Virus record (IMG/VR): IMGVR_UViG_3300044530_000622 | Coordinates: 1 to 64,000 of that record | Strand: one strand, 5' to 3' | Source: a virus | DNA: 64,000 bases | Part shown: positions 54,628 through 62,823 of the stretch, one piece after another | Layout of the letters: each line of letters begins with the position of its first letter | Position numbering within the stretch: position 1 is the stretch's first letter | Program-made: the position numbers and the translations under genes | Notes under the pieces: generated by a model | The model's database searches: none | Told to the model about the DNA's origin: nothing | The model's input: the letters and a program-made list of their open reading frames with translations, nothing else

Positions 54628-54731
54628 TTAATACCAGTTCAGGTTCGTGAACAAAGGAGGCCTGTTCTTCTCGTGCAAGAAAGAAATCACGTTAAATCTC
54701 CTCATGTTAGGTGGAGTTGGTGACCTAACAA
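54628..54731 (+). other. tRNA spacer with hairpin
   Basis: Paralogous in layout to the preceding spacer: GGTTCGTGA near the start, TTAAAT, then hairpin TGTTAGG-12 nt-CCTAACA (54705-54730) three bases before tRNA-Gln. Probably a processing signal. Confidence 0.5.
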
Positions 54732-54733
54732 AA

Positions 54734-54806
54734 TTACCCTTTCGTCTAACGGCAGGACAACTGGTTTTGGTCCAGTTAATGGTAGTTCGAATCTATCAGG
54801 GGTAAC
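54734..54806 (+). tRNA. tRNA-Gln (anticodon UUG)
   Basis: Acceptor TTACCCT / GGGGTAA, anticodon loop TTTTGGT (UUG), T loop TTCGAAT. No CCA encoded. Reads CAA. Confidence 0.88.
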
Positions 54807-54810
54807 AATC

Positions 54811-54882
54811 GCTCGGTTCGTCTATCGGTTAGGACACCAGGTTTTCATCCTGGTAAGAGGGGTTCGACTCCCCTACCGAGTA
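54811..54882 (+). tRNA. tRNA-Glu (anticodon UUC)
   Basis: Acceptor GCTCGGT / ACCGAGT, anticodon stem CCAGG/CCTGG with loop TTTTCAT (UUC), T arm AGGGG-TTCGACT-CCCCT. Reads GAA. Only four bases after tRNA-Gln. Confidence 0.92.
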
Positions 54883-54891
54883 CAAATTAGA

Positions 54892-54902
54892 AGTTCTTTG
54901 AC
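54892..54902 (+). promoter_or_regulatory. boxA-like antitermination motif 2
   Basis: Second exact copy of AGTTCTTTGAC, 10 bases after tRNA-Glu and before the 54923 gene. Confidence 0.45.
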
Positions 54903-54922
54903 TTAAAAAAAAGAAACAAATT

Positions 54923-55225
54923 ATGAATGAAATTATTTTAGCTTATGGTCTAGGAGTTGTCAGTGTTGGTATTTTAATACTAATGAGGGTGGTTCTTAGG
55001 GCAGACAAAAATGTTACCGAACTCGAACAGGTGATTGAAAATTCAATGCGTGACCATCAAACATCTATACAGGATGTCTATCGACAGATAGAAACTGTAG
55101 AGCGTGAGATCGCTTATCGGAATCAAGAATTAGATCGAAAGATCGACTCTCGGATCGATAAATTAGATTTTCGAATTACAGATCAATTAAATTACATTAA
55201 GAGCAAATCTGCTCAGGATTATTAA
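54923..55225 (+). CDS. Membrane-anchored coiled-coil protein, 100 aa
   Basis: TM at residues 5-25 (LAYGLGVVSVGILILMRVVL) and a long coiled coil (ELEQVIENSMRDHQTSIQDV, then heptads with RKIDSRIDKLDF). Could be a spanin-like or scaffold protein; the lack of a lipobox partner argues against a two-component spanin. Followed by a strong terminator. Confidence 0.62.
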   Translation: MNEIILAYGLGVVSVGILILMRVVLRADKNVTELEQVIENSMRDHQTSIQDVYRQIETVEREIAYRNQELDRKIDSRIDKLDFRITDQLNYIKSKSAQDY

Positions 55226-55268
55226 TCAAATGTCTAACCCGTCGAGGGATTTCTAATTTACTATTATA

Positions 55269-55300
55269 GACCTATCGTTAACTCGGTAGGTCTTTTTTTT
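55269..55300 (+). terminator. Intrinsic terminator
   Basis: GACCTATCG-TTAA-CTCGGTAGGTC and eight T. Separates the tRNA/54923 block from the late genes. Confidence 0.9.
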
Positions 55301-55320
55301 ATGTCTATTTATCAGGGAAT

Positions 55321-55473
55321 ATGGCACCGACTAAAGGAAAATCAAAATCTACCTCTGTTATACTTAAGGTTGCGAAGAAGCAGGTAAAGAGAAAAGGCAT
55401 TCATGCTAAGACTAAAATGTCTAAAATTAAAACCTCTAAAAATTACGTAAAAGTTTCTAGAGGACAAGGTTAA
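55321..55473 (+). CDS. Basic virion-type peptide, 50 aa
   Basis: MAPTKGKSKSTSVILKVAKK, then KQVKRKGIHAKTKMSKIK and an RGQG end. Highly lysine-rich, like internal DNA-binding or ribosome-like small proteins. A near-late motif (TATTTATCA, 55306) precedes it. Confidence 0.55.
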   Translation: MAPTKGKSKSTSVILKVAKKQVKRKGIHAKTKMSKIKTSKNYVKVSRGQG

Positions 55474-55510
55474 TTTGCTTCTTTTACTTTTATTACTTAT
55501 ATTAACTGTT

Positions 55511-55741
55511 ATGAACAGTTCATGGAGAATTATTGCAATCCAACCTGATGAGTATATTACAGGTGTATTAAGATTAAAGGATGGTAAGAAATTCTTTCTC
55601 GGTGATATAACACCACACGGTCCTATAAATAGCTTCAGTGTTTACCAGGGGTCTATTCAAGTAGAGTTAGGTCTTAGCAGTGTTCATGGTATTAAGGAGA
55701 TTCATCGAGCAACCCTCAAGTATTTGGAAGAGTTACCTTAA
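55511..55741 (+). CDS. Hypothetical protein, 76 aa
   Basis: From ATG 55511 (a TTG 36 bases upstream adds a hydrophobic leader that is probably artefactual). WRIIAIQPDEYITGVLRLKD, FFLGDITPHGPINSFSVYQG: beta-rich. Unknown. Confidence 0.52.
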   Translation: MNSSWRIIAIQPDEYITGVLRLKDGKKFFLGDITPHGPINSFSVYQGSIQVELGLSSVHGIKEIHRATLKYLEELP

Positions 55742-55788
55742 GTTCTTTTCTATAATTTGACGCTATTTATATAAAAGCGCTTTTTAAA

Positions 55789-56607
55789 ATGAATAAAGAA
55801 TTTAATAGAATGTTGAAACTTGCTGGTCTTATGACTGAAGGCTTGTATACTAATCAGATGACTTCTGAAGAGCCTGTAATGGAAGCTCCTATGAAAAAGA
55901 TGACTAAGGAGAAATTGAAGGCAAAGATTAAGGAGATGATGCTCCCTGAAGAGACTATTGGTCAAGAAGCTTATGCTGAGATGGGTAGCATGGATGAGTA
56001 TGATACTCAAGGTCTTACTAATGCAGCTAGTGTTGTTGATCATTATTTAAAGATGGCTTATGATGCTGGATCTATAGGTTCAGGATTTGATAATAACCTT
56101 GGTTACGATATGATGGATCATCTAAAGCAATTCTCTGGTGAGATGGATGGTATGAATGAGGATGCTTCGGATATCTCTAACTCTGTTTCTAAGTCTTCTG
56201 TTGAGGTTTTGGTTGCAGCTGCAAAAAGAATTATTGGTGCATTAAAGGATGGTGGATTTGAGCAGGAGGATATCTATGACTATATTATGGATAAGGTTAA
56301 GACTTTGTCTGTAGATGAAGCTCTTTTTGAGGCTAAGAAAGAAGAAGAAGAGGTTCCTGAAGAGGTTAATATTGATGTTGAGGCTCCTGTAGAAGATACT
56401 GCTGATACTACTGTTGATATTAATATGGATGGAACTCCTGATCTCGATACTGGTTCACCGGAGTTTAAAAAGGCATTTACAACTCTGATTGATGCTTACA
56501 ATGCTGCTAAAGAAATAGGTGATCCTAAATACACTCAAATGCTTGCTAATGCTGTAACTTATTTTAATAAAAATATGATACTTAAACCAGGTCAACCACA
56601 AGCATAA
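55789..56607 (+). CDS. Acidic virion-type protein, 272 aa
   Basis: Starts with a helix EFNRMLKLAGLMTEGLY, as in several T4-like prohead-core proteins, followed by MTKEKLKAKIKEMMLPEE, a helical domain and a long acidic linker (KKEEEEVPEEVNIDVEAPVE). The C-terminal helix ends in KPGQPQA. Preceded by a TATTTATAT motif. A scaffold, core or maturation component is my best guess. Confidence 0.58.
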   Translation: MNKEFNRMLKLAGLMTEGLYTNQMTSEEPVMEAPMKKMTKEKLKAKIKEMMLPEETIGQEAYAEMGSMDEYDTQGLTNAASVVDHYLKMAYDAGSIGSGFDNNLGYDMMDHLKQFSGEMDGMNEDASDISNSVSKSSVEVLVAAAKRIIGALKDGGFEQEDIYDYIMDKVKTLSVDEALFEAKKEEEEVPEEVNIDVEAPVEDTADTTVDINMDGTPDLDTGSPEFKKAFTTLIDAYNAAKEIGDPKYTQMLANAVTYFNKNMILKPGQPQA

Positions 56608-56653
56608 TTAAACTTAAAATATTTGGAAAGGATGCCTTATAGTGTCCTTTTCC

Positions 56654-56662
56654 TATTTATAA
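56654..56662 (+). promoter_or_regulatory. TATTTATAA late-type motif before 56668
   Basis: CTATTTATAATATATATG: the motif ends 5 bases before the ATG. Confidence 0.5.
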
Positions 56663-56667
56663 TATAT

Positions 56668-57105
56668 ATGGATCCTAGTTTAGTATTTGGATTATTTCAA
56701 GATCCTGAAGATAAGTCAGGTAAGAAAGTTAAAGAGATTTTAGATTTTTCAGACCACCCGTATGTCTTTATGGGAATGTTTACCCGGATTATTTTCAGGG
56801 GAGATGTACTTAATGATCAGGTGATTAGGTTTTTTACCGAGATTAATAAAGATTTAGATAAAGTAAATTTAGAACAGCTCAATAAGAGCTTGATTTTTAA
56901 TAGAGCTTATTCATATCTTTCTCAATTAAATTTAGAAGATTCATTTCACATAGATACACTCTTAGAGAAGGTAGATGATAACTTTTTACAGGCTTGTACT
57001 TTAGCTCTAGACCATTTTCTAGAGTTGGAGGAATATGAAAAATGTAGTTTTATAAAAAATATTATAGAATTTATAGAGTTTTCACAAAATAAGTTGCCTT
57101 TGTAG
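56668..57105 (+). CDS. Small late-region protein with C-terminal YEKCSFIKNII motif
   Basis: 145 aa from ATG 56668 (a TTG-led frame starts at 56623). Begins MDPSLVFGLFQDPEDKSGKK and ends in LALDHFLELEEYEKCSFIKN, the same Tyr-x-x-Cys-x-x-Ile helix found at the ends of 35614 and 37587. Similar proteins lie near baseplate genes in T4-like phages; function unknown. Confidence 0.58.
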   Translation: MDPSLVFGLFQDPEDKSGKKVKEILDFSDHPYVFMGMFTRIIFRGDVLNDQVIRFFTEINKDLDKVNLEQLNKSLIFNRAYSYLSQLNLEDSFHIDTLLEKVDDNFLQACTLALDHFLELEEYEKCSFIKNIIEFIEFSQNKLPL

Positions 57106-57173
57106 TTTTTAGTTCTTATCATCTATACATGGGGTTTGAGACAGGGGGGAAAAGTTAAAAGGGATATAATAAT

Positions 57174-57383
57174 ATGAGATATAGAGATCAAGTAATTAAC
57201 AAAGTAGAGGTATTAGAAAGTACCTTAAAGGTGTTGAGGCAGATTGTTCAAAGACAAGAGCCAATTAAAACATACTTAGAAACTATTGAAAGAGCGGAAG
57301 AACAGCTTAACCAAGTTAGACAGTATGTTGAAATGGAGCCGACAACTACTAATGAAGTAGGTGGCTTTTCCGGACAAAGGTAA
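57174..57383 (+). CDS. Small coiled-coil protein, 69 aa
   Basis: YRDQVINKVEVLESTLKVLR, TYLETIERAEEQLNQVRQYV: an uninterrupted coiled coil, then a Gly/Thr tail. T4-like phages carry comparable short proteins beside the late sigma gene. Role unknown. Confidence 0.55.
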   Translation: MRYRDQVINKVEVLESTLKVLRQIVQRQEPIKTYLETIERAEEQLNQVRQYVEMEPTTTNEVGGFSGQR

Positions 57384-57396
57384 TTATCTTTAGAGT

Positions 57397-58185
57397 ATGA
57401 ATTTAACAGCAGAACAGATCCAATCTAATTGGGAAGAATTTCTAGGGTATATTGACACCTATATTTCTTCTCCAAGAAAAGAAGACTTGCGTAAGTTTTA
57501 TGAAGACCGTGTAGATAGGTTTATCTTAATGCCAGCAGCTCATACTACTAAGTATCACAACTGTTTCCCCGGAGGATACATTGAACATGTTAATCGTGTT
57601 ATTAAAGCTTCCTTACACTTTGCAAAACTTTGGGAGAAGTTCGGCTGTGATATGTCTACCTTTACAATTGAAGAGTTAGTCTTTTCTGCTATGAATCATG
57701 ATTTAGGGAAAGTGGGAGATAGCCAAAACGATTTGTATTTACCCGGAAGAGATGAATGGAGAAAGAAAAACCTAGGTGAGGTTTACTCCTACAACAATGA
57801 GGTTGCTTTTATGACTATCCCGGATAGGTCCTTATTCTTACTTCAGGAAGCTAATATTAAATATTCTATGAATGAGATGCTTGCTATTAAAACTCACGAT
57901 GGACTATATGAAGAAGCTAACAAAGCTTATCTAATTTCCAGAATGCCAGAGAGTAGACCTAAATCAGTGATTATCTATATTTTACATCAAGCAGATCTAA
58001 TGGCTTCAGTAGTTGAGATGACAGTCAATCCTACAGAACAACCCAAGTCAAAACAGTTCTCAATTTCAAAAGAGACTACTCAGAAGAATCCAGTAACTCA
58101 CCAACAACAGGCAAAAAACAAAGCATTATCTAATATTCAGAGTGATGGTTTGAAGAATGCAATGTCTAACTTTTTCACAGACTAA
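57397..58185 (+). CDS. HD-domain phosphohydrolase
   Basis: 262 aa. Metal site HNCFPGGYIEHVNRVIKA and the HD pair in AMNHDLGKVGD (about residues 107-116); IKTHDGLYEEANKA supplies the downstream His/Asp. HD enzymes cleave phosphate esters of nucleotides or signalling molecules. Leaderless-type promoter TATCTTTA (57385-57392) precedes ATG 57397. The C-terminal 55 residues are Gln/Lys-rich. Confidence 0.8.
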   Translation: MNLTAEQIQSNWEEFLGYIDTYISSPRKEDLRKFYEDRVDRFILMPAAHTTKYHNCFPGGYIEHVNRVIKASLHFAKLWEKFGCDMSTFTIEELVFSAMNHDLGKVGDSQNDLYLPGRDEWRKKNLGEVYSYNNEVAFMTIPDRSLFLLQEANIKYSMNEMLAIKTHDGLYEEANKAYLISRMPESRPKSVIIYILHQADLMASVVEMTVNPTEQPKSKQFSISKETTQKNPVTHQQQAKNKALSNIQSDGLKNAMSNFFTD

Positions 58186-58472
58186 TGACGATATTAATTA
58201 CTATATTGAGTCTAGCAGTATGTGTATTAGGTTATACGACTTACAACTTACTTCGTAAAAATGAAAAGCAGGAAGATGTTTTAACTGCTTATTTACTGTA
58301 CATGGATAATTTATCTAAGATTATCGAACACAGTGAACAACAACTTCAAAAAATTGATAGCAAAGGCACATTCCAAAGTGATGATGAGATCGGTTGGTTC
58401 TTCGAGCAAATAAAGGTTATTCAAAGTAGATTAAATAACTTTAAATTGACCGATGACCGAGAAGAAAAATAA
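58185..58472 (+). CDS. Membrane-anchored helical protein, 95 aa
   Basis: TM at residues 3-22 (LITILSLAVCVLGYTTYNLL) and a soluble helical domain (DVLTAYLLYMDNLSKIIEHS). Regularly seen next to gp55-type genes in marine T4-like phages, as I recall. Overlaps the sigma gene by 20 bases. Function unknown. Confidence 0.58.
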   Translation: MTILITILSLAVCVLGYTTYNLLRKNEKQEDVLTAYLLYMDNLSKIIEHSEQQLQKIDSKGTFQSDDEIGWFFEQIKVIQSRLNNFKLTDDREEK

Positions 58473-59187
58473 AAATTACTTTACCCACGATACTCAACTT
58501 GCAATAGTTAAATATGTGCACACTGAGGATTATGCAGAACGTAATAAGATTTATAGAGAAGAGATTCACTATGCATTATATAAGTTAACACAGAACTTAA
58601 TTCATACTTTTAAATTCTACTACACAGAGGAAACAAACTTAGAAGACCTTCAGCACGAAGTAATTACCTTCCTACTAACTAAACTAGATCGCTTCAACCC
58701 TGAGAATGGAGCTAAAGCGTATTCTTATTTCGGAACAGTAGCTAAAAGATACCTAATTGCTTCTAATCAAAAGAATTATAAGAAGAGGTTAGAGTTACTC
58801 TCCTTAGATACCTTAAATACGGAACAGGAAGACGGTGAGGTTGTTTATGGAGACGTATTAGATGTAAATGGGGTACAGGCTGACACTCAAGTGTACCATC
58901 CGGTAGATGAAGTGTCTGAGTTCTTAGATATCTACGTGGAGCATTGTACAGATAACATCTACGAGTTATTCCCTAAAGATGAAGATGCACAGATTGCAGA
59001 TGCTATTCTCGAATTATTCAGAAAAAGAGAACATATAACAATCTTTAATAAGAAAGCTCTTTACATTTACATAAGGGAGATTATCGACGTTAAGACGCCT
59101 AGAATCACAAAAGTAGCTAACGAACTAGGGGATCTCTATAAGAAACAGTATGCATTCTATGTAGAGAACGGGTACGCAGACTTCTAA
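58453..59187 (+). CDS. gp55-like late sigma factor
   Basis: 244 aa. FTHDTQLAIVKYVHTEDYAE, AERNKIYREEIHYALYKLTQ, DLQHEVITFLLTKLDRFNPE and GAKAYSYFGTVAKRYLIASN correspond to sigma region 2 of the T4 gp55 type. It would direct RNA polymerase to late promoters, here probably TATTTATAA. Followed by such a motif at 59202. A sliding-clamp-binding tail is not obvious. Confidence 0.82.
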   Translation: MTEKKNKNYFTHDTQLAIVKYVHTEDYAERNKIYREEIHYALYKLTQNLIHTFKFYYTEETNLEDLQHEVITFLLTKLDRFNPENGAKAYSYFGTVAKRYLIASNQKNYKKRLELLSLDTLNTEQEDGEVVYGDVLDVNGVQADTQVYHPVDEVSEFLDIYVEHCTDNIYELFPKDEDAQIADAILELFRKREHITIFNKKALYIYIREIIDVKTPRITKVANELGDLYKKQYAFYVENGYADF

Positions 59188-59201
59188 ACTGTACTACTTT
59201 C

Positions 59202-59210
59202 TATTTATAA
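59202..59210 (+). promoter_or_regulatory. TATTTATAA late-type motif before 59225
   Basis: CTATTTATAA in the gap after the gp55-like gene; ATG is 15 bases downstream, the longest gap among the exact matches. Confidence 0.48.
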
Positions 59211-59224
59211 AAAATAGATTAACC

Positions 59225-59560
59225 ATGAGTTTAGATAAATTAATTTTTAAAAATAAGAAATTCGCAGACCTTCTAGAGGAGATTTACGACAATCAGAAGA
59301 AGAAAGAAAAGCAGATTTCAACTCTTATCTCTGAGTTACGTCCTTTAATTGAAGATACCGGAGATGCAACTTTGATAGTACCTCTTATTAAAGAGTACTT
59401 AGAGATCGGAGTTAAGAATGATGACCAACTTGTAAAGGTTGCAACAATCATCCAACGTATATTCCAGAATCAAGACTCCGCTACTGACTCGTTCGGGATT
59501 ACCGATGAAGAAAGGGAGCAGTTACTAAAAGAGATTAACAATATAAAAGAAGATAAGTAA
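59225..59560 (+). CDS. Late-region helical protein, 111 aa
   Basis: KLIFKNKKFADLLEEIYDNQ, EYLEIGVKNDDQLVKVATII and DEEREQLLKEINNIKEDK. A soluble all-helical protein between the late sigma and baseplate genes, as in many T4-like phages. No defined role. One-base overlap with the spike gene. Confidence 0.6.
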   Translation: MSLDKLIFKNKKFADLLEEIYDNQKKKEKQISTLISELRPLIEDTGDATLIVPLIKEYLEIGVKNDDQLVKVATIIQRIFQNQDSATDSFGITDEEREQLLKEINNIKEDK

Positions 59561-60798
59561 TGGCAAAATTTGGCTTTGGAGCTCTAGATGGTAGTTTTAA
59601 TAATAGCACCTCCGGTACTAGTAAAACCCTTGATGCATTAAAGTTAGCAAACTTAAATTCGACCGGGAGAGTACTTAGCGTCGTACTTGACGACTCTCAC
59701 CCAAAGTATAAAGAATTAGGTGGGCCAAAAGCTATCGGTGCAGTTGAGATAATTGACCTCTCTGGAGGTACAGGAGACTACTCTACAGTATCTGAAAATC
59801 AAAACTATAAAGTTGCTTACCCTTTACAGCCCGGTATTAAGAACTATCCGCTCGTAAATGAGGTTGTCTACTTAGTATCACAGCCGACAAAGAAAATAAT
59901 GCAGAGGAATTCTGCAAAAGCACTATACTACATTAGTGTAGTTAATCTTTGGAATCACCCACATCATAACGCTATCCCATATTCTGCAGGATCTTTAACC
60001 CCTGAGAATTCTAAAAATTACCAGGACTCTGCTTTAGGAAGTACAAATAAATTAACAGATACTTCAGGTACAATTAGGTTTGGCAAATACTTTAAAGAAC
60101 GTTCAGATATCTATCCACTACAGCCTTTCGAAGGAGATTTAATTTACGAAGGAAGGTGGGGCAATAGTATTAGGTTGAGCGGTACAGCTCCTGATAAAAA
60201 CCCCTGGTCCACTGTGGGCACCCAAGGAGACGCTATAACAATTATTAGGAACGGTCAAACAGATAACCCTACTAAGAATGGATGGGATTTTACAGTAGAA
60301 GATATCAACACAGATGCATCTTCTATCTACTTAACAACAACTCAAAAAGTACCGCTACTAGCAAATACAAATTACTTTAGTTATAAATCGAATCCCCCTA
60401 CCCTACCTGATGAATACACGGGCAAGCAGGTAATTATAAACTCTGGAAGGCTAGTCTTTAATACAACAGAAGATCACCTATTATTAAGTTCAGCAAAAAG
60501 TATCAGTTTAAGTTCTGCAGGAACAGTTAACATAGATGCTTCTGAAATGATAATTCAAACTAGTAAAATATACTTAGGATCTAAATCTGCAAAAGAACCT
60601 TTACTACTTGGAGATACAACAGTAGAGTTACTAAAGACAATGATTGACGTGCTTAAAGAACTAGTAACAGCCTCTTTAAAAGCATCTAATTCAGGCGGCC
60701 CAATACCAAGTCTAAATAAAAAAGCACCTGCATTATTAAAGAAACTTTTAACATTAAATCCCGACCTTCTTAAATCTAACTCTAACTTTACAGTATAA
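59560..60798 (+). CDS. Baseplate central spike / gp5-like protein
   Basis: 412 aa. An OB-fold-like core is signalled by LQPFEGDLIYEGRWGNSIRL. The beta-rich C-terminal part (LVFNTTEDHLLLSSAKSISL, GTVNIDASEMIIQ) resembles the repeat strands of spike helices. The N-terminal region GRVLSVVLDDSHPKYKELGG fits phage hub proteins. It would be the puncturing spike or hub attachment of the contractile tail; a lysozyme domain is not seen. Confidence 0.72.
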   Translation: MAKFGFGALDGSFNNSTSGTSKTLDALKLANLNSTGRVLSVVLDDSHPKYKELGGPKAIGAVEIIDLSGGTGDYSTVSENQNYKVAYPLQPGIKNYPLVNEVVYLVSQPTKKIMQRNSAKALYYISVVNLWNHPHHNAIPYSAGSLTPENSKNYQDSALGSTNKLTDTSGTIRFGKYFKERSDIYPLQPFEGDLIYEGRWGNSIRLSGTAPDKNPWSTVGTQGDAITIIRNGQTDNPTKNGWDFTVEDINTDASSIYLTTTQKVPLLANTNYFSYKSNPPTLPDEYTGKQVIINSGRLVFNTTEDHLLLSSAKSISLSSAGTVNIDASEMIIQTSKIYLGSKSAKEPLLLGDTTVELLKTMIDVLKELVTASLKASNSGGPIPSLNKKAPALLKKLLTLNPDLLKSNSNFTV

Positions 60799-62021
60799 TG
60801 GCAAACCCCTCCCCACCATACATTAAATTATCAAACGGTGATGTTATTATCTTTGAAAAATTAGGACCTCAAAAAAGAGCGGTTTTATTAAACTCTCAAA
60901 GCATTAGGTTGAGACAAGGTAGTTATTTAATAGGTGCAACAGAGAGACAACTAGCTGATACTATTATCTTAAGTTATCCTGCCCCACCCCCAACAATTAT
61001 TGAAGAAGTATTATTACCCTCCTCAACAACACCACCCCCCTCCCCACCCCCTGCACCTCCCACCACTCCCCCCATTGCTCCCCCTGAATTAGAAAAACAG
61101 AGAGAACAAGAAGCAGCTAAAAGAGATACTGTTAACAAAAAATTAAAGCTTCAAAGAACTCTGACTGCAGCAACCGTCGTTGCAACTGCAACACAATTAG
61201 CACCTCTGGATAGGATTAACCAAACAATCAATAGTAAGGTTGCAGATTTACAAGATAAAGCAATATCAACTTTACTATCTTTAGCGTCCCAACTAGGAAT
61301 AGAAGGATTAGATACTGCTAACCCGACCCTGCCAAATATATGCCCTCCACAGAGTATCCTAGATAGGGCATTACAGATACGTAATTCTTTAGGAACAGAT
61401 ATTGAAAATACTGCAAAATATGTTGATACTATAAATGCATCTTTAACAATACTAACTCCAATTGTAAATGGAACAGTTACATCTTTAGACGCTTTAACTT
61501 TACTAAAGACTGCTACATCAGTAGCTGCTAAGCTAGCTCCAACATTACCCGGAGCAGTTACAGCTTTAATAAGTGATTTAGATGACATTAAAACATCAAT
61601 TACATTCAAATCAGACGGAACACCTAAACTCCCGGAATTAAAAAGAGCTTTAGCACTGGGTAGTGAATACACCTCTGATGCAGCAAAAATACTTCAAACA
61701 ATTTTAATAGTGTTAGACGTAGTTGACCTTGTATTAGTGAAGTGTGGTAAGAAACCTAACGCACTAGGAGCAAACACTAGTAAACTTCTAGATACCATAA
61801 AATTAGCAGCTACCTCTATTATCGATTTGACCTATAAAGGTTTTACTTTTGAGATCGTAGAGAAACCGTTTAGCCCAACTCTAAAGCAAAAAATAGGTCA
61901 AGCTAAGAATAGTCAAGGAATCGTTTTACTACAAACAGAACCATCCTTCACAACAGACCCTCAAGTCCTTGTTAATGAATTAAAACTCATTATAGATAGG
62001 GATAACCTAAAAGCCAATTAA
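60798..62021 (+). CDS. Baseplate-region protein with poly-proline linker, 407 aa
   Basis: N-terminal beta domain (IKLSNGDVIIFEKLGPQKRA), a Pro/Ser/Thr linker at residues about 72-98 (STTPPPSPPPAPPTTPPIAP), then a long helical domain (RTLTAATVVATATQLAPLDR; TLLSLASQLGIEGLDTANPT). Co-translated with the spike (1-base overlap). Likely a tail-hub or tape-like structural component; family not identified. Confidence 0.62.
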   Translation: MANPSPPYIKLSNGDVIIFEKLGPQKRAVLLNSQSIRLRQGSYLIGATERQLADTIILSYPAPPPTIIEEVLLPSSTTPPPSPPPAPPTTPPIAPPELEKQREQEAAKRDTVNKKLKLQRTLTAATVVATATQLAPLDRINQTINSKVADLQDKAISTLLSLASQLGIEGLDTANPTLPNICPPQSILDRALQIRNSLGTDIENTAKYVDTINASLTILTPIVNGTVTSLDALTLLKTATSVAAKLAPTLPGAVTALISDLDDIKTSITFKSDGTPKLPELKRALALGSEYTSDAAKILQTILIVLDVVDLVLVKCGKKPNALGANTSKLLDTIKLAATSIIDLTYKGFTFEIVEKPFSPTLKQKIGQAKNSQGIVLLQTEPSFTTDPQVLVNELKLIIDRDNLKAN

Positions 62022-62025
62022 GAAA

Positions 62026-62034
62026 TATTTATAA
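62026..62034 (+). promoter_or_regulatory. TATTTATAA late-type motif before 62038
   Basis: AATATTTATAAAAGATG: motif ends 3 bases before ATG 62038, the closest match to the 11012 arrangement. Confidence 0.5.
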
Positions 62035-62037
62035 AAG

Positions 62038-62415
62038 ATGGATACCAAAGTATTTAAAAAACTCATCAAAGAAGCCGTAAGAGAAGCTATTCAAGAAGAA
62101 TTAAAGGAAATTCTACTAGAAGCAGTACGTGCCCCTAAAACAATCATTCAGGAGAGCTACTCAGCCCCTGTACCAGTTTCTACTCAACCAATAGTAGCCA
62201 GTATTAATGCAAGAGATAAATACAAAGAACTACTAGGTGAAATGATGGAATCAAAAAATGGAAACATTTCAATGACCTCAAACGACGCCATGTCTTTCGG
62301 AGCACAGCCTGGATACAGACCACCTGCAACAATAAATACTGCCGGTGAAGGATCAGCACTACCTGCAGGAGAAGTTAACCTAGACCAAATTATGGGTCTT
62401 ATTAAGAAGAAGTAA
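62038..62415 (+). CDS. Virion-associated hypothetical protein, 125 aa
   Basis: Opens with a charged helix (KVFKKLIKEAVREAIQEELK), a flexible middle (SAPVPVSTQPIVASINARDK) and a Gly-rich end. Its start resembles those of the 11012 and 55789 products, which also follow late-type motifs. Probably structural or scaffold-linked; unknown. Confidence 0.55.
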   Translation: MDTKVFKKLIKEAVREAIQEELKEILLEAVRAPKTIIQESYSAPVPVSTQPIVASINARDKYKELLGEMMESKNGNISMTSNDAMSFGAQPGYRPPATINTAGEGSALPAGEVNLDQIMGLIKKK

Positions 62416-62822
62416 TGGCATTTGATGCAAAGAAGATATTCCCAATAGATAAGAAACCTTCAGTCGCTGTAGGAGTCGGAATACCCTTTGCTGCACCCGC
62501 TGTTTTTACCTCCACCTATACTACTCAACAAGCTATTAAAAACAACCTGATTAACTTCTTTTTAACCGGGACCGGGCAGAGGTATTTAAATCCAACATTC
62601 GGAGCAGGGTTACAAGTTTATATTTTTGAGCAATTAAACAATAATACAGATGCAGCTTTAGAGCAAGACATCCAAAGTATTATAAGCGAGTTTTTTCCGA
62701 GTGTTATTGTTGAAAATTTAACGATAACCGGCAACCCTGATACAAATCAAATTACAGTCGCATTAAAATATTCAATTAAAGATACAGGTACAATAGATAG
62801 CTTACAAATATCATTCAACTAA
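62415..62822 (+). CDS. Baseplate wedge protein, gp25-like
   Basis: 135 aa GPW/gp25 family: KNNLINFFLTGTGQRYLNPT, FGAGLQVYIFEQLNN and the terminal strands ENLTITGNPDTNQITVALKY. In T4 gp25 closes the inner wedge next to the sheath. One-base overlap with the previous gene. Confidence 0.85.
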   Translation: MAFDAKKIFPIDKKPSVAVGVGIPFAAPAVFTSTYTTQQAIKNNLINFFLTGTGQRYLNPTFGAGLQVYIFEQLNNNTDAALEQDIQSIISEFFPSVIVENLTITGNPDTNQITVALKYSIKDTGTIDSLQISFN

Positions 62823-62823
62823 A

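Noticed and set aside
61151-61672. Minus-strand frame of 173 codons opposite the 60798 gene
   Set aside because: Shadow of a helical, repetitive coding region; no minus-strand promoter.
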